A DNA stretch of 7,659 nucleotides, from positions 1,410 through 9,068 of the forward strand of contig VBAB01000349.1 in the NCBI GenBank assembly GCA_005888525.1, read 5' to 3'. The notes below the pieces were generated by a model. That model saw only the letters and a program-made list of their open reading frames with translations. It ran no database searches and was not told where the DNA came from. This DNA comes from Alphaproteobacteria bacterium (lineage in GTDB: Bacteria > Pseudomonadota > Alphaproteobacteria > Rhizobiales > Hyphomicrobiaceae). The position numbers and the translations under genes were made by a program. Below, one piece after another: positions 1-5,946 of the stretch (its first letter is position 1; each line of letters starts with the position of its first letter).

Positions 1-309
1 GCGGTCGCAGACGACCCGCAAGCTGACGTAAGCAGGGTCATCCAGGGCGTCATTACCGGCATCGGCTTCCTGGGCGCAGGCGTAATCTTGCATCGCCCGA
101 CAGGGCAAAAGGTGCATGGCCTCACGACGGCGGCCACCATCTGGGTTACGGCATGCTTGGGCATGTTGTGCGGTCTTGCCGCCTGGAAGCCGGTGACTGT
201 CGCCATTCTCCTCACGGCGGTCCTGCTGACCGTCGGCGGGCCGTTCGAGAAGTGGTGCCGGAAGCGCTTAGGCTCCGGTGGACCGTCCAACCCTGGAGAT
301 TCCGGGTAG
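1..309 (+). CDS. MgtC/SapB-family inner membrane protein, C-terminal part (partial)
   Basis: The reading frame is open from the left edge and ends at TAG 307-309, so only about 102 C-terminal residues are visible; the true start lies outside the window. The visible part carries signature stretches of the MgtC/SapB family: a segment reading RVIQGVITGIGFLGAGVIL, then a short polar loop (HRPTGQKVHG), then GLTTAATIWVTACLGMLCGL, followed by another hydrophobic stretch (VTVAILLTAVLLTV). This fits three transmembrane helices and a short polar tail. Family members are inner membrane proteins linked in some bacteria to growth at low magnesium and to survival in hosts, with MgtC of Salmonella modulating the ATP synthase. 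Most environmental homologues, probably including this one, have no proven role. The next gene begins 87 nt downstream on the same strand. The family call is confident; the function is not. Confidence 0.85.
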   Translation, partial: AVADDPQADVSRVIQGVITGIGFLGAGVILHRPTGQKVHGLTTAATIWVTACLGMLCGLAAWKPVTVAILLTAVLLTVGGPFEKWCRKRLGSGGPSNPGDSG

Positions 310-396
310 CTTGTTCTGGCATCCTGAGGCAACTCTGCTTCCGCTCACGTTTTGCGACTGTCCGTAAGCTTCGGCGCGAGGGATCCCAGCGCAACC

Positions 397-1236
397 ATGA
401 CGGCACAACCTCCCATTCCAGTCCGCCGCATCGGCAGCCTGCCGAGGCCCGGTTGTCGCCTGCACTACGAGGTGACCGGAGAGGGCCCCGCGATCGTCCT
501 CGCGCACGGGCTCGGCGGCAACCAGCTGTCGTGGTGGCAGCAGGTGGCGCATTTCGCGCCGCGCTACACATGCATAGCATTCGCTCATCGCGGGTTTGCG
601 CCGTCCTCTGCAATTCCCGGCGGCCCCGACCCCGCCGACTACGCCGATGATCTGGCGGCGCTGATCGACCATCTGCGGCTAGCGGACGTGCGCATCGTCG
701 CCCAGTCGATGGGCGGCTGGTCTGCCGTCGAATACGCGCTGCGCCGGACCGGCAAGCTGAAGGCGCTGGTCCTCGCCGCGACGACCGGGACGATCGATCC
801 CAGCCGTGTCAGCGAGCCGGCACGCTCGCGGCTCGAGGATTGGGCGCACGGCGCCGAGCGCGCCCGCGCGGATTTCGCCAGGCGCGGAGTTCACGTGGCC
901 GCAGGGGCGCGCATGGCGACCGAGCAGCCGGCGCTGCACCTCCTCTATCACCACATCGACGACATGAACGCCCACCTCGACAAGGAGGCCATTCGCAAGC
1001 GGCTATATGCTCTCAGGACACGTGCACCCGAGGAGTTGGCGGCGGCCGGCTGCCCGGTCCTGTTCATCGCCGGCGACGAGGACGTCCTGATTCCCCCATT
1101 TGCCGCCGACATCATCGCCGCCGTCGTGCCAGGTGCGCGCGCAGTGCACATCGCCGACGCCGGGCACTCGGCCTACTTCGAGCGCGCCCAAGTCTTCAAT
1201 CGCCACGTAGCGGAGTTCCTCGACTGCGTAGGGTGA
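397..1236 (+). CDS. alpha/beta-fold hydrolase
   Basis: A 279-residue protein of the alpha/beta hydrolase superfamily, probably a cytoplasmic esterase- or lactonase-like enzyme; the substrate cannot be read from the sequence. Visible elements from the ATG at 397: the oxyanion-side HGLGG at residues 37-41, the nucleophile elbow QSMGG with Ser104, a helical cap region (about 135-215), the acid in GDEDVLIP (Asp229), and the catalytic His257 in DAGHSAYFE. The order, spacing and overall length are normal for the family. The loop after beta-strand 4, usually D-x-R-G-x-G, reads AHRGFAPS, so the usual Asp and second Gly are absent. This loop is structural, so activity is still expected. The frame is open upstream to a TTG at 352, but the ATG is preferred because the domain begins soon after it. 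Neither start has a good ribosome binding site; GAGGG at 378-382 is 14 nt away. No signal peptide is seen. The gene is convergent with ecfG. Confidence 0.85.
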   Translation: MTAQPPIPVRRIGSLPRPGCRLHYEVTGEGPAIVLAHGLGGNQLSWWQQVAHFAPRYTCIAFAHRGFAPSSAIPGGPDPADYADDLAALIDHLRLADVRIVAQSMGGWSAVEYALRRTGKLKALVLAATTGTIDPSRVSEPARSRLEDWAHGAERARADFARRGVHVAAGARMATEQPALHLLYHHIDDMNAHLDKEAIRKRLYALRTRAPEELAAAGCPVLFIAGDEDVLIPPFAADIIAAVVPGARAVHIADAGHSAYFERAQVFNRHVAEFLDCVG

Positions 1237-1298
1237 GGCGCAGTGAGGTTGGGTGCAGTGCAGGTCTAAGTCATCCGACGTCTGCCAATCGGCGAGTT

Positions 1299-1311
1299 GC
1301 TCCAGTGGAGC
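1299..1311. terminator. weak hairpin in the hydrolase/ecfG convergent gap
   Basis: The 121-nt gap between the two converging genes (1237-1357) contains a short perfect hairpin, GCTCC-AGT-GGAGC. It has five base pairs and no T-run on either side, so it is at best a weak terminator. I saw no better candidate and no coding sequence in this gap. Confidence 0.25.
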
Positions 1312-1357
1312 CCCGCAGCCGTAGCGGTTCGAAGGCGTTAGGCGACGTCAGTCGGGG

Positions 1358-1921
1358 TTACTGGAACGGCGTGCCGACGGTGCGGGCGACAATGGCTTCC
1401 GTCGCCGAATCCGGTCCGAACTCGCGCGGCGTGACCACGCCCAGCATCTCGGTGAGCTTGGCGCGGGCCCGGTTGACGCGGCTCTTGATCGTGCCTACCG
1501 CGCATTGCGAAATCGCCGCTGCCTCCTCGTAGGAGAAGCCCGCCGCACCCACGAGAACGAGTGCTTCGCGCTGGTCGGGCGGGAGCAGATTGAGGGCCCG
1601 GCGGAAATCCTGCATGTCGAGATGCCCCTGCTGCCCCGGGTGAACGGCCAAGTCGCCGGCCTTGTTGCCGTCGCGATCCTCCACCTCGCGCCGCCGCCGG
1701 CGGCACTCGGAGAAATAGGTATTGCGCAGGATGGTGAACAGCCAGGCACGCAGGTTGGTGCCCTCCTGGAAGCTTTCCAGGTGGTCCCAGGCTTTGAGCA
1801 GGGTCTCCTGTACGAGGTCGTCGGCCCGCTCGATATCGCCGCACAGGGAGACAGCGAACGCGCGCAAGTTGGGAATCAACCCCAACAACGCCTGTTTGAG
1901 CGGGACCGAATCCGAGTTCAC
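1358..1921 (-). CDS. ecfG: EcfG-type general stress response sigma factor (ECF15 group)
   Basis: A 187-residue ECF sigma factor with the two expected domains. Sigma-2 covers about residues 15-78, including DDLVQETLLKAW at 34-45 and the -10-recognising helix region NLRAWLFTILRNTYFSE at 56-72, followed by a run of arginines. Sigma-4 covers about 105-160, with LPPDQREALVLVGAAGFSYEEAA leading into the helix-turn-helix VGTIKSRVNRARAKL. These sequences and the pairing with nepR and phyR identify the alphaproteobacterial general stress sigma factor, which directs RNA polymerase to GGAAC-N16/17-CGTT promoters. The start is GTG at 1921-1919, sharing GTGA with the nepR stop. GGGAG at 1934-1930, 8 nt upstream and inside nepR, is its ribosome binding site. 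A tail of about 25 residues follows the helix-turn-helix. It should be held inactive by NepR and released by phosphorylated PhyR. It is co-transcribed with nepR, probably from an EcfG-dependent promoter, giving positive feedback. Confidence 0.95.
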   Translation of the reverse strand: MNSDSVPLKQALLGLIPNLRAFAVSLCGDIERADDLVQETLLKAWDHLESFQEGTNLRAWLFTILRNTYFSECRRRRREVEDRDGNKAGDLAVHPGQQGHLDMQDFRRALNLLPPDQREALVLVGAAGFSYEEAAAISQCAVGTIKSRVNRARAKLTEMLGVVTPREFGPDSATEAIVARTVGTPFQ

Positions 1922-2259
1922 TTTGGCTTCTCCCGGCCCTCCAGAGCCTCGAGCAGCTTGATGAAACGCTCCGGTACCGGCTCCTGCGCCACATCGGAAA
2001 AGATGGCTCTGAGCTGGCGTCCTAGCTGGGCCTGAAGGGAACGATCCAACATTCCTCGCGGTGCATTGTAGAGATCGGAAGGCCGCGGCGGCTCCATAGT
2101 CGCTTCCCGGTCGTTCTTGTTGTGGGCTACTAGCGGCTTGCTTTCGCTCATTGATTGCCGTGATTTCTTCGATTGCCGAGATTTCTTCGGCTCGTTCTGG
2201 CCCCCGTCTACGCCTGCCGCTGGCGCGGCCAGCGGCGACGAGCCGTCTTTTTCCGCCAT
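1918..2259 (-). CDS. nepR: NepR anti-sigma factor with extended N-terminus
   Basis: A 113-residue protein whose C-terminal half is a clear NepR domain. NepR is the cytoplasmic anti-sigma factor of the general stress response: it binds EcfG until phosphorylated PhyR takes it away. The conserved core runs from about residue 71 to 107, with LGRQLRAIFSDVAQEPVPER (79-98) followed by FIKLLEAL, matching the two NepR helices joined by the E-P-V-P turn. The N-terminal 60 residues are hydrophilic, rich in Lys, Ser, Pro and Ala, and include the duplicated hexapeptide KKSRQSKKSRQS (25-36). NepR proteins are usually nearer 60-70 residues. The ATG at 2259 is chosen because AGGAGG lies 9 nt upstream. Internal ATGs at codon 37 (2151) and codon 55 (2097, preceded by GGGAAG) would give 77- and 59-residue forms of more usual size. 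The stop overlaps the ecfG start by 4 nt. Confidence 0.93.
   Translation of the reverse strand: MAEKDGSSPLAAPAAGVDGGQNEPKKSRQSKKSRQSMSESKPLVAHNKNDREATMEPPRPSDLYNAPRGMLDRSLQAQLGRQLRAIFSDVAQEPVPERFIKLLEALEGREKPK
1930..1934 (-). promoter_or_regulatory. ribosome binding site of ecfG inside nepR
   Basis: Read on the minus strand, GGGAG stands 8 nt before the GTG start of ecfG and inside the last codons of nepR. It supports the GTG start, and with the 4-nt overlap it suggests translational coupling of sigma factor and anti-sigma factor. Confidence 0.7.
2153..2188. repeat. 18-bp tandem duplication inside nepR
   Basis: Two adjacent 18-bp units, 2153-2170 and 2171-2188, each GATTGCCGNGATTTCTTC on the plus strand, differ only at position 9 (T versus A). 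They encode KKSRQS twice in the NepR N-terminal extension. The duplication is in frame and looks recent. Confidence 0.9.
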
Positions 2260-2268
2260 TATCTATGC

Positions 2269-2274
2269 CCTCCT
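2269..2274 (-). promoter_or_regulatory. strong ribosome binding site of nepR (long form)
   Basis: AGGAGG on the minus strand ends 9 nt before the ATG at 2259. It decides for the long 113-residue NepR over the two internal ATG codons. Confidence 0.75.
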
Positions 2275-2330
2275 GTGCCCCCGGCCCCAGAGACGCTACC
2301 TGCCCACAGCCTCCCCGGGTACTGCCTTAG

Positions 2331-2355
2331 AACGGCCGGGGCCCGCAAAGGTTCC
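2331..2355 (-). promoter_or_regulatory. EcfG-type promoter for nepR-ecfG
   Basis: On the minus strand the -35 element GGAAC (2355-2351) is followed by a 16-nt spacer (2350-2335) and the -10 element CGTT (2334-2331). This matches the published consensus of EcfG-dependent promoters exactly. Transcription would start near 2324, leaving a leader of about 65 nt before the nepR ATG at 2259. It implies that the sigma factor activates its own operon. Confidence 0.85.
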
Positions 2356-2361
2356 CTTGAT

Positions 2362-2386
2362 GGAACTCGCAGGTTTCCGGGGCGTT
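2362..2386 (+). promoter_or_regulatory. EcfG-type promoter for phyR
   Basis: GGAAC (2362-2366), a 16-nt spacer (2367-2382) and CGTT (2383-2386) on the plus strand match the EcfG promoter consensus exactly. A transcript starting near 2393 would carry a leader of about 50 nt before the phyR ATG at 2444. The -35 element lies back to back with that of the nepR-ecfG promoter, 6 bp away. Confidence 0.87.
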
Positions 2387-2430
2387 CATTGAGTTGATTA
2401 AGGTGGTCCCAGCTACGAGGCCTGGGTACG

Positions 2431-2436
2431 AGGAGG
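2431..2436 (+). promoter_or_regulatory. ribosome binding site of phyR
   Basis: AGGAGG stands 7 nt before the ATG at 2444 and fixes the phyR start. Confidence 0.8.
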
Positions 2437-2443
2437 GGATTCC

Positions 2444-3259
2444 ATGTCAGTCGCCGAACGGGTTGCGACCCATCTGCCATACCTGCGCCGCTTCGCCCGC
2501 GCCGTCACGGGCAGCCAGAAGAGCGGGGACGCCTATGTCGTATCGACGCTCGAGGCGATCCTGGCCGATCCCTCCATCTTCTCGGAGGTCCTGCCGCCGC
2601 GCGTTGCCCTTTATCGCACCTTCCTCACGATCCTCGGCTCGATCAAGTGGAACAACGAGAGACCGCGCGATGCCCTAGTACCAGGCCTCGAGGCGGCGCA
2701 CCGCAACCTTGAGGTGCTGACTCCGCGGGCGCGGCAAGCGTTCCTGCTCGTCTCGGTGGAGGAGTTCTCGCCGCAGGATGCGGCCCTGGTCATGGATGTC
2801 GATGGGGCCGAGCTGCAGCGCCTAGTCGACCAGGCGGGTCGCGAAATCGCCCGGCAAATCGCCACCGATGTCGTGATCATCGAGGACGAGCCGCTGATCG
2901 CCCTCGATCTCGAACGGCTGGTCACCGGCCTCGGCCATCGCGTGGTCAAGATCGCCCGCACCGAGCGGCAGGCCGTCGAGGCGGTCAAGCGCGCGCGGCC
3001 GGGCCTGATCCTGGCCGACATTCTGCTGGCGGACGGCAGTTCCGGCCTCGATGCCGTCAACGAGATCCTGCGCACGTTCTCGGTGCCGGTGATCTTCGTG
3101 ACGGCCTACCCGCAACGGCTGCTGACCGGCACGCGCCCCGAGCCGACGTTCCTCATCACCAAGCCGTTCCACCCCGACAACGTCAAGGCGATCATCAGCC
3201 AGGCTCTGTTCTTCGACATCCGCGGGCGACCGGAGCAGCCGCGTCTCGCCACCGCGTGA
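2444..3259 (+). CDS. phyR: PhyR, general stress response regulator and anti-anti-sigma factor
   Basis: A 271-residue protein with the reversed architecture typical of PhyR: an N-terminal ECF-sigma-like domain (about residues 5-138) and a C-terminal receiver domain (about 142-258). In the receiver, the acidic cluster E147-D148-E149, the phosphorylatable Asp192 in LADILLADG, Thr220 in FVTAYP and Lys240 in LITKPF are all present, so it should be phosphorylated normally. The sigma-like domain ends in a degenerate sigma-4 region (LTPRARQAFLLVSVEEFSPQ, 92-111). In this family it does not bind DNA but mimics EcfG to sequester NepR once the receiver is phosphorylated. Length is normal for the family. 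The gene is divergent from nepR-ecfG and has its own EcfG-type promoter. The cognate kinase, usually a HWE/HisKA2 histidine kinase, is not encoded in the window. Confidence 0.96.
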   Translation: MSVAERVATHLPYLRRFARAVTGSQKSGDAYVVSTLEAILADPSIFSEVLPPRVALYRTFLTILGSIKWNNERPRDALVPGLEAAHRNLEVLTPRARQAFLLVSVEEFSPQDAALVMDVDGAELQRLVDQAGREIARQIATDVVIIEDEPLIALDLERLVTGLGHRVVKIARTERQAVEAVKRARPGLILADILLADGSSGLDAVNEILRTFSVPVIFVTAYPQRLLTGTRPEPTFLITKPFHPDNVKAIISQALFFDIRGRPEQPRLATA

Positions 3260-3545
3260 GGCAGCGCGCATCCCAAGGCAACAGCCGCGTACTGCGAGTG
3301 GTTGTTCGGCAAACCGCCACGACTCTTGCGTCTGTTGTGTCGCCCCCGAGCGGGGCCATAACGCCGACCGCGAGGCCGAGCCGGCGCCCAGCCAGGCTTC
3401 CCCAAACAGCTTCCCAAGTGTGGCGCGCGGTGAGTATCATTGTGGTCCACGCCCACTTTGCGAAAAAAATGGCGAATTAGCCGGCTTATTCCGGGGAGCC
3501 GGTGCGAATGGCCATGCGGAGATGGGCTGACGCAGGGAGGCGACA
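3260..3545 (+). other. 286-nt intergenic region between phyR and the oxidoreductase
   Basis: No credible gene is seen here; open frames are short and lack ribosome binding sites. No rho-independent terminator with a T-run follows phyR. The right part (about 3430-3480) is locally AT-richer, with a run of seven A at 3463-3469, and may hold the promoter of the next gene, but I found no convincing -35/-10 pair and no exact EcfG motif. GGGAGG at 3535-3540 is the ribosome binding site for the ATG at 3546. Confidence 0.5.
3481..3502 (+). other. hairpin upstream of the oxidoreductase gene
   Basis: A perfect 6-bp inverted repeat, CCGGCT-N10-AGCCGG, lies 43 nt before the ATG at 3546. It could be a leader hairpin or an operator half-site pair. 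In GC-rich DNA a repeat of this size also occurs by chance. Confidence 0.3.
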
Positions 3546-4469
3546 ATGAAAGCGGTTTTCATAGAGCGGCACGGCGGACCGGAAGAGTTGAAGTACGGCG
3601 TCTTGCCCGATCCTGCGGCCAAGCGCGGCGAGGTGGTCGTCGATATACATGCCGCGAGCGTCAACGGTGCCGACTGGAAGGTGCGCAGCGGCGAGTCCTA
3701 TCCGCAGACGAAATTTCCCTACGTCCTGGGACGCGACTTCTCCGGGGTCGTCAGCGCGGTGGGAGAAGGAGTCGAGGACCTTGCCGTGGGTGATGAGGTC
3801 TTTGCGGTATGCGACGTGGGCCAGGAGGGTGCTTACGCGGAGAAGATCGCCATCAAGGCCTCCATCGTCGCGCGCAAGCCTGCCAGCATCTCCCATGTCG
3901 ATGCCGCCGCCCTCGCGCTTGCCGGTCTCACTGCGCTGGTTTCTATCGAGGACACGTTGAAGCTGCGGGCCGGCGAGACGATCCTCATCCAGGGCGGGGC
4001 GGGCGGCGTCGCCAGCATCGCCATTCAGCTCGCCAAGCATATCGGCGCCCGTGTGATCACCACCGCCAGCGCCGCCAACCATGCCTATCTGCGCGGGATC
4101 GGTGCCGACCAGATCATCGACTACAACGTGCAGGATTTCACCGAGACGGTGTCCGGCTGCGACGCCGTGTTCCATACCGTCGGCGGCGACGTGACCCAGC
4201 GTTCGTTTGCCGTCCTGAAGCCCGGAGGACGCGCGGCATTCATCGCCTCCGGTGCGCAGGCGCCGAAGCCGGCCCGGGGCGAGGTGCAGTCCCTGAGGCC
4301 CCAGGTCGGCCGGGATCGCCCGCACCTCGACCGCATCGTCGAGTTGGTCGGCAAGGGGGCACTACGTGTCCCCGAGATCACCCGTTTCCCGCTCTCGGAG
4401 GCGGCCGCCGCCCACAAGGTGAGCCAGGCCCGCCACTTCCGCGGCAAGCTCGTCCTCCAGGTGCGCTAA
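3546..4469 (+). CDS. zinc-independent MDR-family NAD(P)H-dependent oxidoreductase (quinone reductase-like)
   Basis: A 307-residue medium-chain dehydrogenase/reductase of the quinone oxidoreductase branch, expected to move hydride between NAD(P)H and a quinone, enone or similar acceptor in the cytoplasm. The N-terminal GroES-like domain (about 1-125) has the family pattern AASVNGADWKVRSG (37-50), GRDFSGVVSAVGEGV (62-76) and VGDEVFA (81-87). The Rossmann domain begins at about 126 and has the nucleotide-binding GGAGGVAS at 150-157. No cysteine/histidine set for catalytic or structural zinc is present, which separates it from alcohol dehydrogenases. The C-terminus shows the usual FPLSEAAAAHK and GKLVLQV endings. 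Length is slightly short but normal. GGGAGG 5 nt upstream supports the start. It lies 286 nt after phyR with no exact EcfG promoter, so co-regulation with the stress module is unproven. It converges on the flippase gene, 16 nt separating the stops. Confidence 0.88.
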   Translation: MKAVFIERHGGPEELKYGVLPDPAAKRGEVVVDIHAASVNGADWKVRSGESYPQTKFPYVLGRDFSGVVSAVGEGVEDLAVGDEVFAVCDVGQEGAYAEKIAIKASIVARKPASISHVDAAALALAGLTALVSIEDTLKLRAGETILIQGGAGGVASIAIQLAKHIGARVITTASAANHAYLRGIGADQIIDYNVQDFTETVSGCDAVFHTVGGDVTQRSFAVLKPGGRAAFIASGAQAPKPARGEVQSLRPQVGRDRPHLDRIVELVGKGALRVPEITRFPLSEAAAAHKVSQARHFRGKLVLQVR

Positions 4470-4471
4470 CA

Positions 4472-4498
4472 CCGCGGCGCGGCGTCTACCGCGCGCGG
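4472..4498. terminator. strong GC hairpin at the oxidoreductase/flippase convergent junction
   Basis: The arms CCGCG-g-CGCGG (4472-4482) and CCGCGCGCGG (4489-4498) pair to form a stem of ten G-C pairs with one bulged G and a 6-nt loop (CGTCTA). It starts 2 nt after the oxidoreductase stop, and the flippase stop codon lies in its loop. It has no T-run on either strand, so it is not a textbook rho-independent terminator. Its stability and position suggest bidirectional termination or protection of transcript ends. Confidence 0.5.
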
Positions 4499-5946
4499 GA
4501 GCTGTTCCAGATGGAAATCTCGAGCTCGAGGCGGCGACGGGCGACGGCATAATTCATGACCGCCGCGGTGATGAGCGCCACCGATGTCGCCACCGCCGCT
4601 CCGAGCATGCCGAAGACCGGCACGAGCGCGAAGCTGAGCGCCACGTCGAGGACCGCCGACACGACCAGCACGAGCGCGCAAAGCTGCTGCTCGCCCAGCA
4701 TGTTCAAGATGAATTCGGCCGGGCCCATCGACGCCCGCGCCAGGAAGCCGATGGCGAGCACGAACATCACGGGGTAAGCGGCTGTGTACTGCGGGCTGAA
4801 CAGCCACAGCAGCGGCTTGCCGAGCGCCAGGATGGCAACTGCGGCGATCAGCGAGGGCCAGAACGTCCAATTCACGGCATCGCGCACGAGCGCCTCGAGG
4901 CTCTCGTGGTCGCCGCGGGCCTTGAGCGCCGAGAAGTGGTTGGCAACCGCGCTCCCCACCGCATAATGGATGAACATGATCAGGCTCATCGTCTTGGCGG
5001 CAGCGAAGTACATGCCGACCTCGGTCGGCGACAAGTAGGCGGAAACGATCAGCACGTCGGCGTTCTGCAGGGCGATGTCGCAGACGGCGATAGCCATCAG
5101 CGGCAGCGCCACCCTGAACCAGCGCTTGCAATCGTATCGCCTGCTCGGCTTGTCGATCTCGCGGCCGAAGCGGCGCTCGACCAGCAGCATCTGCACCAGC
5201 GCCGCCACCCATGTGGCGACCACGGCCGCGCCTGCAGCGGTGCCGGCTTCGGTCGGCAGGCCCAGGAGGTGCGCTGCAGTCATGCACCCGAGCAGGAGCA
5301 GCGGGCGCAGGATGTAGGGTGGCATCAGGCCGACCATCATCCATCCGCGGCCGCGGCCGATGCCGTCCTGGACATCGCTCAGCGCGCACAGCGGCACGCA
5401 GGCCAGCGCCAGATAGACGGGCAGGACGTAGTGGCTGTTGAGCCGATCGCCGATCAGCCACAGGAGCGCCAGGGCCGCGCACGCAACGGCCGTGCCGGCA
5501 AGCACGGCAACGGCGCGACCGCCCAGCAGCAGCCCGCGCAGCAGCCCATGCTCGCCACGCTGGAGGTATTCCGGCAGCAGCCGGATCATGGCCGTCGGCA
5601 GGCCCAGATGGGACAAGCCGCTCAGCACCAGCACCCAGGTCCAGACGAACACGTAGATGCCGTACTCGTAGCCGCCCATCCAGCGCGCCAGCACCACCTG
5701 CGAAAGATAGAGAATGCCGGCGCTGGCGACGCGCACGGTGAACGCGGTGACGGCATCACGCTGGGCGCGTGAGCGCTCGCTTTCGGCACGGTAAACTTCC
5801 CCGGCCCGCCGCGCCAAATCCGCGGCGTAGACGTGCAGTGAGATTCCCAGCGTGCTCTGGCTCGGTGAGGCCACGACTTTTGCGTCTTGTGAGACTTCCA
5901 GACTCAGATCCTCATGGGGCTTGTTCCCCCAAACGGGCCTCGGCAT
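4486..5946 (-). CDS. Wzx/MATE-like polysaccharide (oligosaccharide) flippase
   Basis: A 486-residue polytopic inner membrane protein of the MOP superfamily, like flippases that move lipid-linked sugar units across the membrane for surface polysaccharide or lipopolysaccharide synthesis. About 12-14 hydrophobic helices are visible between residues 66 and 470. Family-like features are ARWMGGYEYGIYVFVW (87-102), the helix pair around NADVLIVSAYLSPTEVGMYF (295-314), and the C-terminal FGMLGAAVATSVALI (445-459), the recurring glycine/alanine-rich helix of this superfamily. The first 60 residues are hydrophilic and not part of the fold. The start is uncertain: the ATG at 5946 overlaps the upstream 76-aa gene by 35 nt and lacks a clear ribosome binding site, and a GTG at codon 25 is an alternative. 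No glycosyltransferase or polymerase gene is nearby, so the substrate is unknown. Other MOP members, such as a peptidoglycan lipid II flippase, are less likely. Confidence 0.85.
   Translation of the reverse strand: MPRPVWGNKPHEDLSLEVSQDAKVVASPSQSTLGISLHVYAADLARRAGEVYRAESERSRAQRDAVTAFTVRVASAGILYLSQVVLARWMGGYEYGIYVFVWTWVLVLSGLSHLGLPTAMIRLLPEYLQRGEHGLLRGLLLGGRAVAVLAGTAVACAALALLWLIGDRLNSHYVLPVYLALACVPLCALSDVQDGIGRGRGWMMVGLMPPYILRPLLLLGCMTAAHLLGLPTEAGTAAGAAVVATWVAALVQMLLVERRFGREIDKPSRRYDCKRWFRVALPLMAIAVCDIALQNADVLIVSAYLSPTEVGMYFAAAKTMSLIMFIHYAVGSAVANHFSALKARGDHESLEALVRDAVNWTFWPSLIAAVAILALGKPLLWLFSPQYTAAYPVMFVLAIGFLARASMGPAEFILNMLGEQQLCALVLVVSAVLDVALSFALVPVFGMLGAAVATSVALITAAVMNYAVARRRLELEISIWNSSRAR

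Noticed and set aside
1363..1390. GGAAC at 1363-1367 as another EcfG promoter
   Set aside because: No CGTT lies 16-17 nt downstream, and the site is within the 3' end of ecfG on the opposite strand.
1338..1994. Long minus-strand open frame of 218 codons across ecfG and the end of nepR
   Set aside because: It is out of frame with ecfG and nepR, whose proteins match known domains throughout; its translation is arginine- and glycine-rich low-complexity sequence typical of a GC-rich shadow frame.
3342..3356. GCCCC/GGGGC hairpin as a phyR terminator
   Set aside because: Only five base pairs, more than 80 nt after the phyR stop and with no T-run; chance is likely in GC-rich DNA.
3458..3490. Possible sigma-70 promoter TTGCGA with a downstream TATT before the oxidoreductase gene
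   Set aside because: The spacing to any -10-like hexamer is about 21 nt or the hexamer is GC-rich, so the pair does not meet a reasonable promoter pattern.
3486..4325. Minus-strand open frame of 279 codons opposite the oxidoreductase
   Set aside because: The plus-strand protein in the same place is a full MDR enzyme with intact motifs and a ribosome binding site. The antisense frame shows no domain and is explained by high GC.
4906..5772. Plus-strand open frame of 288 codons opposite the flippase
   Set aside because: Its His/Gln/Arg-rich translation is typical of antisense to membrane protein codons, and the minus strand encodes a coherent multi-helix flippase.
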